The notes under the pieces are model-generated. The model searched no databases. It was not told the origin of the DNA and saw only the letters and a program-made list of their open reading frames with translations. The translations under genes were made by a program, and so were the position numbers. 64,000 bases of DNA, from NCBI RefSeq assembly GCF_001544695.2, contig NZ_FCOM02000002.1:304982-368981 (forward strand). The letters run 5' to 3'. How positions within the stretch are numbered: position 1 is the stretch's first letter; every line of letters starts with the position of its first letter. This stretch comes from Caballeronia arvi (GTDB lineage: Bacteria; Pseudomonadota; Gammaproteobacteria; Burkholderiales; Burkholderiaceae). Shown here piece by piece: positions 17,126 through 26,569 of the stretch.

Positions 17126-19030
17126 ATGGCGCAAGAAACCATGAGCTTTCAGGCAGAAGTGAAGCAGCTTCTGCACCTGATGATCCATTCGCTCTACAGC
17201 AACAAGGAAATTTTCCTGCGCGAGCTGATTTCCAACGCATCCGATGCCGCCGACAAGCTGCGCTTCGAAGCCATTGAGAACAGCGCGCTCTACGAGAACG
17301 ATCCGGAACTGCGTATTCGCGTGTCGTACGACAAGGCGGCGCGCACGGTCACCATCGACGACAACGGCATCGGTTTGAGCCGCGACGAGGCCATTTCGCA
17401 CCTCGGCACCATCGCGCGTTCGGGCACGAAGGAATTCTTCTCGAAGCTCTCCGGCGACCAGCAGAAGGACGCGGCGCTCATCGGGCAGTTCGGCGTCGGA
17501 TTCTATTCGGGCTTCATCGTCGCGGACAAGATCACGGTCGAAACGCGCCGCGCCGGCCTGCCGGCAAACCAGGGCGTGCGCTGGACGAGCGCGGGCGAGG
17601 GCGATTTCGAAGTCGATGACATCGAGCGCGCGCAACGCGGCACGACCATCACGCTGCATCTGCGCCCGGAAGAGGACGAGCTGCTCTCCACGCACAGGCT
17701 CAAGTCGATCATCCAGAAGTATTCGGACCACGTCGCGCTGCCCATCCTGATGAAGAAGGAAGAGTGGGACAGCGAAAAGAGCGAGATGGTCGTGAAGGAT
17801 GAGGACGAGACCGTCAATCAGGCGAGCGCTTTGTGGACGCGTCCGAAGAACGACATCAGCGACGAGCAGTACAAGCAGTTCTATCAGCACATCTCCCACG
17901 ATCACGACGATCCGCTCGCATGGACGCACAATCGCGTCGAAGGCCGCAGCGAATACACGCAACTGCTGTACGTGCCGAAGCACGCGCCGTTCGATCTGTG
18001 GAACCGCGAGCATCGCGGCGGGCTGAAGCTGTACGTGAAGCGCGTGTTCATCATGGACGATGCCGAGCAACTGCTGCCCGCGTATCTGCGCTTCGTGAAG
18101 GGCGTCGTCGATTCGGCCGATCTGCCGTTGAACGTTTCGCGCGAGATCCTGCAGGAAAGCCGCGACGTCAAGGCGATTCGCGAAGGCGTGACCAAGCGCG
18201 TGCTGTCGATGCTCGAAGACATCGCCACTTCTTCCGCCGAAGCCACCGAAGACGCCGACAAGCAGAAGTATCAGACGTTCTGGAACGAGTTCGGTCAGGT
18301 GCTGAAGGAAGGCATCGGCGAGGATTTCAGCAATCGCGAGCGGATCGCGAAGCTGGTGCGCTTCGCATCGACGCAAAACGATAGCGACGAACAGAACGTC
18401 TCGCTCGCGGATTACGTCGCGCGCATGAAGCCCGAGCAGACGAAAATCTATTACGTCACCGCGGATAGCTGGCAGGCCGCGAAGAACAGCCCGCATCTCG
18501 AAGTGTTCCGCAAGAAGGGCGTCGAAGTGCTGCTGCTGACGGATCGCGTCGATGAGTGGATGCTCTCGTTCCTGAACGAATTCGATGGCAAGCCGCTCGC
18601 CAGCGTCGCGCGTGGCGATCTCGATCTCGGCGCGCTCGACGACGAGGAAAAGCAGCAGCAGGAAAAAGTCGGCGAGGAACTGAAGCCGCTCGTCGAGAAG
18701 ATGAAGGAAGCGCTCGAAGGCAAGGCGAAGGACGTACGGCTCACGTTCCGTTTGACGGATTCGCCGAGCTGTCTCGTCGCCGATGAAGGCGACATGAGCG
18801 GCTATCTGCAACGCATGCTGAAGGCGGCGGGGCAGAATGCGCCGCAAGCGGAGCCGATTCTGGAGGTGAATCCGGAGCATCCTCTGGTCAAGGCTTTGAA
18901 CGCGGACAGCGCCAATTTCGCGGACTGGTGTCATCTGCTCTTCGATCAGGCCTTGCTCGCCGAAGGCGGCGCGCTGGACGATCCGGCGAGCTTCGTGAAG
19001 CGGACGAACGCGTTGTTGCTCGCGCGTTAA
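17126..19030 (+). CDS. htpG: Molecular chaperone HtpG (Hsp90)
   Basis: Cytosolic Hsp90 homologue, an ATP-dependent homodimeric chaperone. The 634 residues cover the GHKL N-terminal ATPase ([49 protein letters not shown]), the middle domain ([37 protein letters not shown]) and the C-terminal dimerisation domain. Length matches E. coli HtpG (624). The ATG at 17126 has AGAGGA seven bases upstream and gives the [16 protein letters not shown] start expected for the family. A sigma32-like promoter precedes it and a strong terminator follows. Confidence 0.97.
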   Translation: MAQETMSFQAEVKQLLHLMIHSLYSNKEIFLRELISNASDAADKLRFEAIENSALYENDPELRIRVSYDKAARTVTIDDNGIGLSRDEAISHLGTIARSGTKEFFSKLSGDQQKDAALIGQFGVGFYSGFIVADKITVETRRAGLPANQGVRWTSAGEGDFEVDDIERAQRGTTITLHLRPEEDELLSTHRLKSIIQKYSDHVALPILMKKEEWDSEKSEMVVKDEDETVNQASALWTRPKNDISDEQYKQFYQHISHDHDDPLAWTHNRVEGRSEYTQLLYVPKHAPFDLWNREHRGGLKLYVKRVFIMDDAEQLLPAYLRFVKGVVDSADLPLNVSREILQESRDVKAIREGVTKRVLSMLEDIATSSAEATEDADKQKYQTFWNEFGQVLKEGIGEDFSNRERIAKLVRFASTQNDSDEQNVSLADYVARMKPEQTKIYYVTADSWQAAKNSPHLEVFRKKGVEVLLLTDRVDEWMLSFLNEFDGKPLASVARGDLDLGALDDEEKQQQEKVGEELKPLVEKMKEALEGKAKDVRLTFRLTDSPSCLVADEGDMSGYLQRMLKAAGQNAPQAEPILEVNPEHPLVKALNADSANFADWCHLLFDQALLAEGGALDDPASFVKRTNALLLAR

Positions 19031-19054
19031 ACACGAGTAAGCGCTTCGAAATGG

Positions 19055-19086
19055 ACGCGCCGCCGGGAAACCGGCGGCGCGTTTTC
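19055..19086 (+). terminator. Intrinsic terminator of htpG
   Basis: Perfect 12-bp stem ACGCGCCGCCGG / CCGGCGGCGCGT with a GAAA tetraloop, followed by TTTCT. It lies 24 bases after the htpG stop and abuts the ubiC promoter. Confidence 0.92.
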
Positions 19087-19102
19087 TACTTCATGACGGT
19101 CC

Positions 19103-19108
19103 TATAAT
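19103..19108 (+). promoter_or_regulatory. TATAAT box immediately before ubiC
   Basis: Consensus -10 hexamer ending seven bases before the ubiC ATG (19116); the predicted start of transcription coincides with the start codon. No clear -35 is visible because the htpG terminator occupies that region. No Shine-Dalgarno is present. Confidence 0.6.
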
Positions 19109-19115
19109 CACCGCC

Positions 19116-19757
19116 ATGCTCACGCCCAACGATCCCACTGACGCGCACTGGCGCGTCGTCCCGCTTCCCTCGCTCACCGATGCACGAAAGGACTGGCTCA
19201 CGCGAGGCGGCTCGCTGACCGCGCATTTGCGCACGCTCGGCGCGGTGACGGTCGAGGTTACGCGCGAGGCCGTCGACATGCCGTGGCGCGACGAAGCGCG
19301 CGCTCTGAAAATCACGCCGCGCACGCCGGTTTGGGTGCGCGAAGTCGCATTGAAAGTCGATGGCGTGCCGTTCGTCGTCGCGCATAGCGTCGTCGCGCTC
19401 GCGCACAGCACCGGTGTGTGGCAATCGATGCGCCGTCTGCGCACGCGCCCGCTCGCCGAACTGCTCTACAGCGACAGCAGCGTGTCGCGCTCGGCGCTCG
19501 CGAGCCGTCGAATCACGGCGCGGCATCCGCTGCATCGACTGGCTCGCAAGCAAACGGAACGGACGTCGCACGCGCTCGTCGCAAGACGATCGGTCTTCAA
19601 GCGTCATGGCGCGCCGCTGATGGTCACCGAATGCATGCTCGATGCGCTCTGGACGCGCCTTGCCGCCTCGCGCGCGCGGAGTCATCGCGAACATGCGCGC
19701 TCGCATGAGCACCTGAGCTCGCATGCAAAGCGCGTCGCGCACGGCGAGGCGAAATGA
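19116..19757 (+). CDS. ubiC: Chorismate pyruvate-lyase
   Basis: Converts chorismate to 4-hydroxybenzoate and pyruvate, the first committed step of ubiquinone synthesis, in the cytosol. The 213-residue protein shows [33 protein letters not shown] and the substrate-pocket region [21 protein letters not shown]; a basic His/Arg-rich tail (after about residue 180) exceeds the E. coli length of 165 and is probably unstructured. Position right after htpG is what I expect in Burkholderia genomes. The start is near-leaderless (TATAAT seven bases before). The gene overlaps the next by four bases (ATGA). Confidence 0.9.
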   Translation: MLTPNDPTDAHWRVVPLPSLTDARKDWLTRGGSLTAHLRTLGAVTVEVTREAVDMPWRDEARALKITPRTPVWVREVALKVDGVPFVVAHSVVALAHSTGVWQSMRRLRTRPLAELLYSDSSVSRSALASRRITARHPLHRLARKQTERTSHALVARRSVFKRHGAPLMVTECMLDALWTRLAASRARSHREHARSHEHLSSHAKRVAHGEAK

Positions 19758-20248
19758 AGCTCGCAGCGAAACTGGCAGGCTTCGCGCCGGTCGGCGATGA
19801 AGCGACGCACACGCTCATCCTCGGCAGCTTTCCCGGCGTCGCGTCGCTGGCGGCGACGCAGTACTACGCGCATCCGCGCAATCAGTTCTGGCGGCTCGTC
19901 GGCGCGGCGATCGGCGAACCGCTGCACGAGTCGGGCTACGACGAACGCCTCGCACGGTTGATGCAACATGGCATCGGCTTATGGGACGTGCTCGCCGCAT
20001 GCGAGCGCGAAGGCAGTCTCGATGCAGCGATCCGCAACGCAACGCCGAACGATTTCGACGCGTTCCGCACGCGCTTTCCGAAGCTGCGCAAGGTGTGCTT
20101 CAACGGCAAGACTTCAGGCAAGTTCGCACCCGTGCTGAGCGCGGCGGGGTACGCCACACTCGTGCTGCCATCGTCGAGCGCGGCCAATGCTATCCTCTCG
20201 TTCGATCAAAAATTGCGCATCTGGCGCGACATCCTCTCCGCACAATGA
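19754..20248 (+). CDS. DNA-deoxyinosine / mismatch uracil-DNA glycosylase-like protein
   Basis: 164-residue uracil-DNA-glycosylase-fold enzyme for base excision repair of deaminated bases. [14 protein letters not shown] carries the glycosylase motif 1 (GSFPG), [14 protein letters not shown] is the pattern of the DNA-deoxyinosine glycosylase/Mug-like group, and [13 protein letters not shown] is the second, DNA-intercalating motif (SSSAANA). The ATG overlaps the ubiC stop and its own stop overlaps the next ATG, so three genes are translationally coupled. The name DNA-deoxyinosine glycosylase is a family label; whether hypoxanthine or uracil is preferred is not known. Confidence 0.85.
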   Translation: MKLAAKLAGFAPVGDEATHTLILGSFPGVASLAATQYYAHPRNQFWRLVGAAIGEPLHESGYDERLARLMQHGIGLWDVLAACEREGSLDAAIRNATPNDFDAFRTRFPKLRKVCFNGKTSGKFAPVLSAAGYATLVLPSSSAANAILSFDQKLRIWRDILSAQ

Positions 20249-21147
20249 CCAATCTCATCAAGCGCGCGTCGGCTGAAGCCCGCGCGTTCGGCCGCAAGAA
20301 AGACAACAGCAAATCGAAGCACAAACGCGATGATCGCGATCGCGACGATCTCGCAAACGCGCCGCGCATCGACGCGCCCCGCAAGCCGCGCTTCGCACCC
20401 GTGACGTTCTCGGAAGAGGGCGGTGTGCGCTATCTGCACTTCGGCACCGAATGGGTGCAAGGCGCGATGCGCCTGAAAAAGCCCGGTCACATCGAACTGG
20501 AATATGCGCAGCAGATGATGGCGTGGCTGCTTTTCATCGAAACGCCCGCGCGCATCGTGCAACTCGGGCTCGGCGCGGCCGCGCTCACCAAGTTCTGTCA
20601 TCGCTTCCTGAAGCGCGCGCAGGTCGAAGCCGTCGAGCTGAATCCGGCCGTCGTGATCGCCGCGCGTGCGATGTTCGAGCTGCCCTACGACGACGCGCGC
20701 CTCACCGTCACCGAGCGCGACGCGTGGGAGTACGTCAACGACCGCGCGAATCACGGCACGACCGGCGCGCTGCAGATCGATCTCTACGACGCCACCGCGC
20801 GCGGCCCCGTGCTCGACAGCGTGTCGTTCTATCGCGCATGCCGCGCGTGTCTCACGCCAGAAGCCGGAGTAGTCACGATCAATCTGTTCGGCGATCATCC
20901 GAGCTTCGTGCGCAACATGCGTCATCTGAACGAAGCGTTCGATCATCGCGTGATCGCGCTGCCCGAAGTGCACGACGGCAATCGCGTCGCGATCGCGTTC
21001 GCCGGTCCCGCGCTCGACGTGCCGTTCGCCTCGCTGGAAACGCGTGCGAAGCTCATCGAAACGCAGCTCGGCTTGCCCGCACGCAAGTGGGTGAAGGGTC
21101 TTGCCGAAAGCGCGGGCATCGCGACGAGCGGTTCGTTCGCGATCTGA
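20245..21147 (+). CDS. Spermidine synthase-like methyltransferase-fold protein
   Basis: 300-residue Rossmann-fold protein of the polyamine/spermine synthase family. After a basic, low-complexity N-terminus (about 1-45, many Lys/Arg/Asp), residues about 100-240 contain IVQLGLGAAALTKFCHRFL (nucleotide-binding loop), VEAVELNPAVV (acidic ribose-binding residue) and a DARLTVTERDAWEYV segment. True SpeE proteins have a YHE/DxYD catalytic region; here LQIDLYDATARGP sits at that place. Substrate is unproven. Start ATG 20245 overlaps the preceding stop as ATGA; a much longer upstream open frame in this phase is antisense-free but overlaps the glycosylase and is rejected. Confidence 0.8.
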   Translation: MTNLIKRASAEARAFGRKKDNSKSKHKRDDRDRDDLANAPRIDAPRKPRFAPVTFSEEGGVRYLHFGTEWVQGAMRLKKPGHIELEYAQQMMAWLLFIETPARIVQLGLGAAALTKFCHRFLKRAQVEAVELNPAVVIAARAMFELPYDDARLTVTERDAWEYVNDRANHGTTGALQIDLYDATARGPVLDSVSFYRACRACLTPEAGVVTINLFGDHPSFVRNMRHLNEAFDHRVIALPEVHDGNRVAIAFAGPALDVPFASLETRAKLIETQLGLPARKWVKGLAESAGIATSGSFAI

Positions 21148-21222
21148 TCATCGAAGAGCAATGGACCAAAATATAATTACAAAATCCTTTCAAATCATGG
21201 GAATAGTCGGGATTCTCCCTGC

Positions 21223-21250
21223 TTGACCATGTTTTAAGGGTCCATATACT
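21223..21250 (+). promoter_or_regulatory. Sigma-70 promoter for the DUF3311-mctP operon
   Basis: TTGACC (21223-21228), 16-base spacer, TATACT (21245-21250): one mismatch to each consensus box. The transcript would start near 21257, about 97 bases before the DUF3311 ATG. Confidence 0.75.
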
Positions 21251-21353
21251 CCCCCTGTTATTTCGGGGCGCTTTCAGCGGCATGTCTGCCCGACACCGGC
21301 ATCCCGCCGGGCTCGCGATAACCCAAGCGAATCAAAACAAGAGGAGACCGTTC

Positions 21354-21602
21354 ATGGCCCACGAAGCTGCGACCGGCACCGGACAACCGCGCAATAAGCA
21401 TTGGCTTTGGCTTTTGATCCTTCCGTGGATCGGTGTGGTATGGGTGCCGTTTTACAACAAGATCGAGCCCGTTCTGTGGGGCTTTCCGTACTTCTACTGG
21501 TATCAGCTTCTGTGGGTGCTGATCAGCGCGGTCATCACGGCCGTCGTCTATCAGAAGACCAAGGCGCTGCCTTCGGGCCGTAAGAACGGAGGTGCGCGAT
21601 GA
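21354..21602 (+). CDS. DUF3311 small membrane protein, permease partner
   Basis: 82-residue protein with two predicted transmembrane helices (about 15-35 and 45-68) and the DUF3311 pattern WLWLLILPWIGVVWVPFYNK / GFPYFYWYQLLWVLI. Proteins of this type are encoded next to SSS-family permeases and presumed to be small subunits. Strong AAGAGGAG upstream fixes ATG 21354. It overlaps mctP by four bases (ATGATG/TGA). Confidence 0.88.
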   Translation: MAHEAATGTGQPRNKHWLWLLILPWIGVVWVPFYNKIEPVLWGFPYFYWYQLLWVLISAVITAVVYQKTKALPSGRKNGGAR

Positions 21603-23152
21603 TGAATCTCACCGCAACCATCGTCTTCGTTCTGTTCTTCGTCGGTGTCACGATTCTCGGCTTCGTCGCCGCGCACTGGCGCCGCGGCGATCTCGCCCAA
21701 CTCGACGAATGGGGTCTCGGCGGACGCCGCTTCGGCACCATCGTCACGTGGTTCCTGCTCGGCGGCGATCTCTATACCGCCTACACGTTCGTCGCGGTTC
21801 CGGCGCTCGTGTTCGGCGCGGGCGCGACGGGTTTCTTCGCGTTGCCGTACACCATCCTCATCTATCCGTTCGCGTTCGTCGTGTTTCCGAAGCTCTGGAG
21901 CATCGCGAAGCGTCACGGCTATGTGACCGCCGCCGACTTCGTACACGCGCGCTACAACAGCCGCATGCTCGCGCTTGCCGTCGCCGTGACGGGCATCGTC
22001 GCGACGATGCCGTACATCGCGCTGCAGCTCGTCGGCATCGAAGTGGTGATCGGTGGGCTCGGCTTTTCCACGCAAGGCCTCATCGGCGATCTGCCGCTCA
22101 TCATCGCGTTCGCGATTCTCGCCGCGTACACGTACACGTCGGGCCTGCGCGCGCCCGCGATGATCGCCGTGGTGAAGGACGTGCTTATCTACATCACGAT
22201 CATCGCCGCGGTGCTCGTGATTCCGGCACAGCTCGGCGGCTTCGGGCACATCTTCAGCACGGTGCCACCCGAAAAGCTGCTGCTGAAGGCACCGGACGCC
22301 ACGAGCCTGAACGGCTACAGCGCCTATGCGACGCTCGCGGTCGGTTCCGCGCTCGCGCTGTTCCTGTATCCGCACTCGGTGACGGCGATCCTGTCGTCGA
22401 ACTCGGGCAACACGATCCGCCGCAACATGTCGCTGCTGCCGGCGTATTCGCTCGTGCTCGGCCTGCTCGCGCTGCTCGGTTACATGGCGCTCGCGTCGGG
22501 TGTGAAGGACATGCCGGAGTACGCGCCGTACTTCAAGGCCTATGGCGCGAACTTCGCGGTGCCGGCGCTGTTCCTGCACTACTTCCCGTCGTGGTTCGTC
22601 GGTGTGGCGTTCGCGGCGATCGGCATCGGCGCGCTGGTGCCGGCGGCGATCATGTCGATCGCGGCGGCCAACCTGTACACGCGCAACGTGCATCGCGAGT
22701 TCGTCAACAGGAAGATGACGCCGGAGCAGGAAACCAACGTCGCCAAGCTCGTGTCGCTGATCGTGAAGGTGGGCGCGGTCGCGTTCATTCTCGGGCTGCC
22801 GCTGACCTACGCGATCCAGCTGCAACTGCTCGGCGGCATCTGGATCATCCAGACGCTGCCCGCGCTCGTGCTCGGCCTCTACACGCGCGTGCTCGATCAT
22901 CGCGGCCTGCTGATCGGCTGGGCGGTGGGCATCGGCGTGGGCACGTGGATGGCCGTGTCGCTGCAACTGAAGAGCTCGATCTATCCGATGCATCTCTTCG
23001 GCTATGTCGTGCCGGGCTACGCGGCTGTGTGGGCGCTGATCGCCAACCTGATCGTTTCGGTCGTCGTGAGCCTGCTGGTGCGCGTGATGGGCCTCAAGCG
23101 CTCGGAAGACCGCACGCGTCCGGAAGACTATCTGGACATCGTGGAAAGCTGA
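21599..23152 (+). CDS. mctP: Monocarboxylate uptake permease, sodium:solute symporter family
   Basis: 517-residue SSS-family (LeuT-fold) inner-membrane permease with about 13 helices. MctP of Rhizobium takes up lactate, pyruvate, propionate and alanine, and the DUF3311-MctP pairing is the same. Segments: VGVTILGFVAAHWRRGDLAQ, ADFVHARYNSRMLALAVAV (conserved SSS helix 3 region), LFLYPHSVTAILSSNSGNTI, and FAAIGIGALVPAAIMSIAAA. Start is one of two adjacent ATGs (21599 or 21602), with GGAGGTGCGCG upstream. A two-part terminator follows. The symbol is by family resemblance, not by transport data. Confidence 0.85.
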   Translation: MMNLTATIVFVLFFVGVTILGFVAAHWRRGDLAQLDEWGLGGRRFGTIVTWFLLGGDLYTAYTFVAVPALVFGAGATGFFALPYTILIYPFAFVVFPKLWSIAKRHGYVTAADFVHARYNSRMLALAVAVTGIVATMPYIALQLVGIEVVIGGLGFSTQGLIGDLPLIIAFAILAAYTYTSGLRAPAMIAVVKDVLIYITIIAAVLVIPAQLGGFGHIFSTVPPEKLLLKAPDATSLNGYSAYATLAVGSALALFLYPHSVTAILSSNSGNTIRRNMSLLPAYSLVLGLLALLGYMALASGVKDMPEYAPYFKAYGANFAVPALFLHYFPSWFVGVAFAAIGIGALVPAAIMSIAAANLYTRNVHREFVNRKMTPEQETNVAKLVSLIVKVGAVAFILGLPLTYAIQLQLLGGIWIIQTLPALVLGLYTRVLDHRGLLIGWAVGIGVGTWMAVSLQLKSSIYPMHLFGYVVPGYAAVWALIANLIVSVVVSLLVRVMGLKRSEDRTRPEDYLDIVES

Positions 23153-23212
23153 TCCGGCACGCCGCGGTCACGCGCCGGTCAGCCGCCCGACGCGTGTCGC
23201 GAAAAGCTGGTA

Positions 23213-23257
23213 AAACGCCCGTAGCAGCCGACTGGCCGCTGCGGGCGTTTCGTTTTC
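23213..23257 (+). terminator. Intrinsic terminator of mctP
   Basis: Long stem AAACGCCCG (23213-23221) / CGGGCGTTT (23242-23250) with an inner GCAGC / GCTGC arm and a T-rich tail (CGTTTTC). Confidence 0.85.
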
Positions 23258-23306
23258 AGGCCGCCTTCGTTTGTGAGGCGTGTGTCTTCATCGACGCGAG
23301 CGAACC

Positions 23307-24416
23307 ATGTTTTCACCAACATCGACGTCACTCCGGCGCGGCCGATTCGCGCGCCTTCTTCAATGGATCGCGTCGCCGTACTTCCGCTACCGGCACGCGG
23401 CGATGATCCACGCGGTGCGCGTCGGGCTCGCGATGGCGGTGTCGATCGCCGTCACGACGGGCATCGACATGCCCCACGGCGTCTGGGCTTCGGTGTCGGT
23501 ACTCGTGGTGATCGGCGGGTTGCAGCACTACGGCAACATTCGCAAGAAGGCGGCCGAGCGCGCGGTCGGCACGGCGCTCGGCGCGTGCTTCGGGCTGGTG
23601 CTGATCGTCGCGCAAATGCTCACCGGCTCGCCGATGGTCTTCTTTGTGCTGATGTGCGTGATCGCGGGCGGATGCGCCTATTACGCGATCGGCAAGGCGG
23701 GCTATGTCGCGCTGCTCACGGCGATCACGATGGTGATCGTCTCCGGTCACGGCGACCTGCCGCTTTCCACCGGCTTGTGGCGCACGGCCAATGTGATGAT
23801 CGGCGTCGTGATCGCGCTCGGGTTCTCGTTCGTTCTGCCGCAGTACGCGACGTATTCGTGGCGTTACCGGCTCGCGGACAATCTGCGCGAATGCGCGCGG
23901 CTCTACGGCGCCTTGCTCGACGGCACGCCGCTGCTCGCGGAGGAGTCCGCGCGGCACTTTTTCGGGATGAGCCAGCGGCTCGTGCAATCGCGCGGGCTGA
24001 TGGAATCGGTCTCGAAGGAAACCGACGTGCCGATGGCGCGTCTGGAGGAAATCCAGCGGCTGCACCGTTCGATTCTCGCCGCGCTGGAACTACTGGTCGG
24101 ATCGATGCCCGAAGTGGCCGGCGCATCGCCGGGCGGCTTCGCGATCGCATGCACGCCGCGCGAGTACACGGTGCGCCAGCAACTCTTGCAGATGGCGCGC
24201 GCGTTGCGTTTCGGGCGCGTGGGATTGCTGTACCGTGCAGTGGAGTTGTCGCCGCTGCCGCAGCCGTGCATCGGCGACGAAGGGCAAAACGACGCGACGC
24301 AGGGCATGCACTGGCTCGCGATGCGTTTCGTCGAGCAGGTGGAACGCTTACGCCTGCGTCTGTCAGAAATCGAGCGGCAGTGGAATATAGAAGGTGCGCG
24401 GCCGCTCAATGGATGA
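23307..24416 (+). CDS. FUSC family inner membrane protein (aromatic acid exporter-like)
   Basis: 369-residue fusaric-acid-resistance/YccS-like protein. Six predicted transmembrane helices fill about residues 35-185 (AAMIHAVRVGLAMAVSIAVT, WASVSVLVVIGGLQHYGN, AVGTALGACFGLVLIVAQ, MVFFVLMCVIAGGCAYYAI, ALLTAITMVIVSGHG, TANVMIGVVIALGFSFVLP), followed by a long cytoplasmic helical domain. Full-length PET exporters carry two such units, so this is a half-size member. ATG 23307 is preferred over an ATG 27 bases upstream. Transported compound unknown. It converges on the PhnB-like gene with a 12-base gap. Confidence 0.85.
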   Translation: MFSPTSTSLRRGRFARLLQWIASPYFRYRHAAMIHAVRVGLAMAVSIAVTTGIDMPHGVWASVSVLVVIGGLQHYGNIRKKAAERAVGTALGACFGLVLIVAQMLTGSPMVFFVLMCVIAGGCAYYAIGKAGYVALLTAITMVIVSGHGDLPLSTGLWRTANVMIGVVIALGFSFVLPQYATYSWRYRLADNLRECARLYGALLDGTPLLAEESARHFFGMSQRLVQSRGLMESVSKETDVPMARLEEIQRLHRSILAALELLVGSMPEVAGASPGGFAIACTPREYTVRQQLLQMARALRFGRVGLLYRAVELSPLPQPCIGDEGQNDATQGMHWLAMRFVEQVERLRLRLSEIERQWNIEGARPLNG

Positions 24417-24427
24417 TTCGCCGACGC

Positions 24428-24856
24428 TCAGGCTGCCTGTGCTTCGTCGGCCTGCACCACGTTGATGAGCCAGGGCACACCGAAGCGATCCGTCAGCATG
24501 CCGAAACCTTGCGTCCAGAAGGTGGATTGCCACGGCGTGAGCACGTTGCCGCCTTCGGCGAGCATGTTGAAGACGCGCTCGCCGGCTTGCGCGTTGTCCG
24601 CGGCGATCGACAGCGTAAAGCCGGAGTAGTCCTTGCGCGGCTGGCCGTAGCGGCCGTCCGACACCATGATCGCGTTAGGACCGACGCAGAACACTGCGTG
24701 CATGACTTTGTCCTGCCAGTCGGGCGGTGCGTTACCGCCGTCCGGCGCGTCGCGGAAGCGGACCAGCGCGGCGATCTGCGCGCCGAACGCGGCCTGATAC
24801 AGCTCGAGCGCGGCTGCGCAATCGCCGTTGAAGAAGAGATAGGTATCCAGTTGCAT
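24428..24856 (-). CDS. VOC family protein, PhnB-like
   Basis: 142-residue glyoxalase/bleomycin-resistance-fold protein, PhnB/DUF-type 3-demethylubiquinone-9 methyltransferase-like subgroup. It shows YLFFNGDCAAALELYQAAFG, KVMHAVFCVGPNAIMVSDG, and GFGMLTDRFGVPWLINV near the end, the pattern of PhnB homologues. No catalytic role is established for this subgroup. ATG at 24856 (MQLDTYLFF) is preferred over an upstream in-frame ATG at 24970 because the added 38 residues are not conserved-looking. Monocistronic on context. Confidence 0.88.
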   Translation of the reverse strand: MQLDTYLFFNGDCAAALELYQAAFGAQIAALVRFRDAPDGGNAPPDWQDKVMHAVFCVGPNAIMVSDGRYGQPRKDYSGFTLSIAADNAQAGERVFNMLAEGGNVLTPWQSTFWTQGFGMLTDRFGVPWLINVVQADEAQAA

Positions 24857-24985
24857 GACCGAGAGACTCCGTGCACATAAAGCGGACATGCCGCCGAAGC
24901 CTGAAAGTCTATTGCAATGGAATGTCGCCCTGACTCGGAAAAGGTCAAATTGAGTCAAGAAGCGGCGCAAGTCGGTGTAACGGAA

Positions 24986-25029
24986 AAAACCGCAAATCGA
25001 ACCAATGCGCCGGTGCGATTTGCGGTTTT
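24986..25029 (-). terminator. Intrinsic terminator downstream of tal
   Basis: 14-bp stem AAAACCGCAAATCG / CGATTTGCGGTTTT separated by a 16-base loop. It works in either direction and lies 66 bases after the transaldolase stop. Confidence 0.85.
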
Positions 25030-25094
25030 GTATTTACAGCTTCGGGCCATCGGACGCGGACGAATCTGCACGCGTCGTCAGGCGTAACCGCGCG

Positions 25095-26048
25095 TTACTG
25101 CAGCGTGGTGATCAGCTTTTCGAGCTTGATCGCGTCGGCGGCGAACGTGCGAATGCCTTCCGCGAGCTTTTCGGTCGCCATCGCGTCGTCGTTGACGAGG
25201 AAGCGGAAGGTCGGCTCGTCGACGCCGATTTTCTCCACGTTCTCGTTCTTGACGTTTTCAGGCGAAAGCTTGCGCTCCACCTTGTCGTTGCTGTCGGCGA
25301 GCTTCTTCAGCAGATCGGGGCTGATCGTCAGCAGATCGCAGCCCGCGAGTTCGGTGATCTGGCTCACCGTGCGGAAGCTCGCGCCCATGACCTCGGTCTT
25401 GTAGCCGAACTTCTTGTAGTACGAGTAGATGCGGCGCACCGACTGCACGCCGGGATCGTTCGCGCCGCCGTTCTTCACTTCGTCCCATTCCGCGCCGGCG
25501 GACTTCTTGTACCAGTCGTAGATGCGGCCGACGAACGGCGAGATCAGTTGCGCGCCCGCCTCGGCGCATGCGACTGCCTGCGGGAGCGAGAAGAGCAGCG
25601 TCATGTTGCAGTGGATGCCTTCCTTCTGCAGCACTTCGGCCGCACGGATGCCCTCCCAGGTCGATGCGAGCTTGATCAGCACGCGGTCGCGGCTGACGCC
25701 CGCGTTTTCGTATAGCTTGATGATGTCGTGCGCCTTGTCGATCGACTTCTTCGTGTCGAACGAGAGGCGCGCATCGACTTCGGTGGAGACGCGGCCCGGA
25801 ATGATCTTCAGAATCTCGGTGCCGAACGCGACCAGCAGATTGTCGATGATCTGCGGCATCGGCTGTTTCGCGTGCTCCTTGACGGTCTTTTCGAGCAGCG
25901 GCTTGTAATCGTCCTTCTGGACGGCCTTCAGAATCAGCGACGGGTTCGTGGTCGCGTCCTGCGGCTTGAATGCGATGAATTGCTGGAAGTCGCCCGTGTC
26001 GGCGACGACGGTCGTGTATTGCTTGAGCTGGTCGAGAGCGGATGTCAT
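25095..26048 (-). CDS. tal: Transaldolase
   Basis: Pentose-phosphate enzyme transferring dihydroxyacetone between sedoheptulose-7-phosphate and glyceraldehyde-3-phosphate through a Schiff base. The 317-residue length matches Tal[15 protein letters not shown] is the N-terminal signature, [19 protein letters not shown] holds the Schiff-base lysine (K126), and [18 protein letters not shown] follows. Start ATG 26048 begins [20 protein letters not shown], typical of the family. It appears monocistronic with its own terminator. Confidence 0.96.
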   Translation of the reverse strand: MTSALDQLKQYTTVVADTGDFQQFIAFKPQDATTNPSLILKAVQKDDYKPLLEKTVKEHAKQPMPQIIDNLLVAFGTEILKIIPGRVSTEVDARLSFDTKKSIDKAHDIIKLYENAGVSRDRVLIKLASTWEGIRAAEVLQKEGIHCNMTLLFSLPQAVACAEAGAQLISPFVGRIYDWYKKSAGAEWDEVKNGGANDPGVQSVRRIYSYYKKFGYKTEVMGASFRTVSQITELAGCDLLTISPDLLKKLADSNDKVERKLSPENVKNENVEKIGVDEPTFRFLVNDDAMATEKLAEGIRTFAADAIKLEKLITTLQ

Positions 26049-26254
26049 GTCGAGTCTCAGACGCGATGCGCCTTGTCAAATTGCGGTAACCCGCGGATTG
26101 CCCATGAATGCGACGCCGCGCGGCGACTTCCTTCGCGCGGCGCGCCCCTGAATGTCATTCTCCCATTCTAGTCCCGAGCGCGGCGAGCGCGCTGATACCG
26201 TGCGCGTCAATGCCCGGACGACGCCGGGTTTCGACAGGACGCGCAAGCGCGCGT

Positions 26255-26497
26255 TCAATCGGCCGCGTAGGCGAGCTCGTGCCAGCGCCGCACCGTGCCC
26301 GAGCCGAGCTGGCCGCGCGCGAAGCGCATCTTGCGGACTTCTTCGAGCGCGTGCGCGTCCTTTGCCGGATCGCCGCAACTCATCTTCAGGACGACGTCCT
26401 GCACGTGCCCGGCGTCGTCGAGCAGCACGCGCACGATCGTCTTGCGTTTCTGGGTGCCCGGCGTGGAGCGCGCGAGCAGTTTGTCGATCAAAGCCAT
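26255..26497 (-). CDS. Small TonB-C-like conserved protein (80 aa)
   Basis: Small soluble protein that looks like a free-standing TonB C-terminal domain. The order KTIVRVLLDDAGHVQDVVLKMSCGD-(helix DAHALEEVRKMRF)-(strand) follows the TonB-C pattern of strand, helix, strand, but there is no membrane anchor, proline-rich linker or signal peptide. A single cysteine is present (C42). GGTGG lies upstream of the ATG. It stands alone between tal and the benE operon, so it probably has its own promoter; function unknown. Confidence 0.65.
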   Translation of the reverse strand: MALIDKLLARSTPGTQKRKTIVRVLLDDAGHVQDVVLKMSCGDPAKDAHALEEVRKMRFARGQLGSGTVRRWHELAYAAD

Positions 26498-26569
26498 GAC
26501 GGAATACCACCAGTCTGTAACGGAAGTTCGGTCCGGAAAACGGGGCCGATCCCGCCATTGTAGGCCGCG

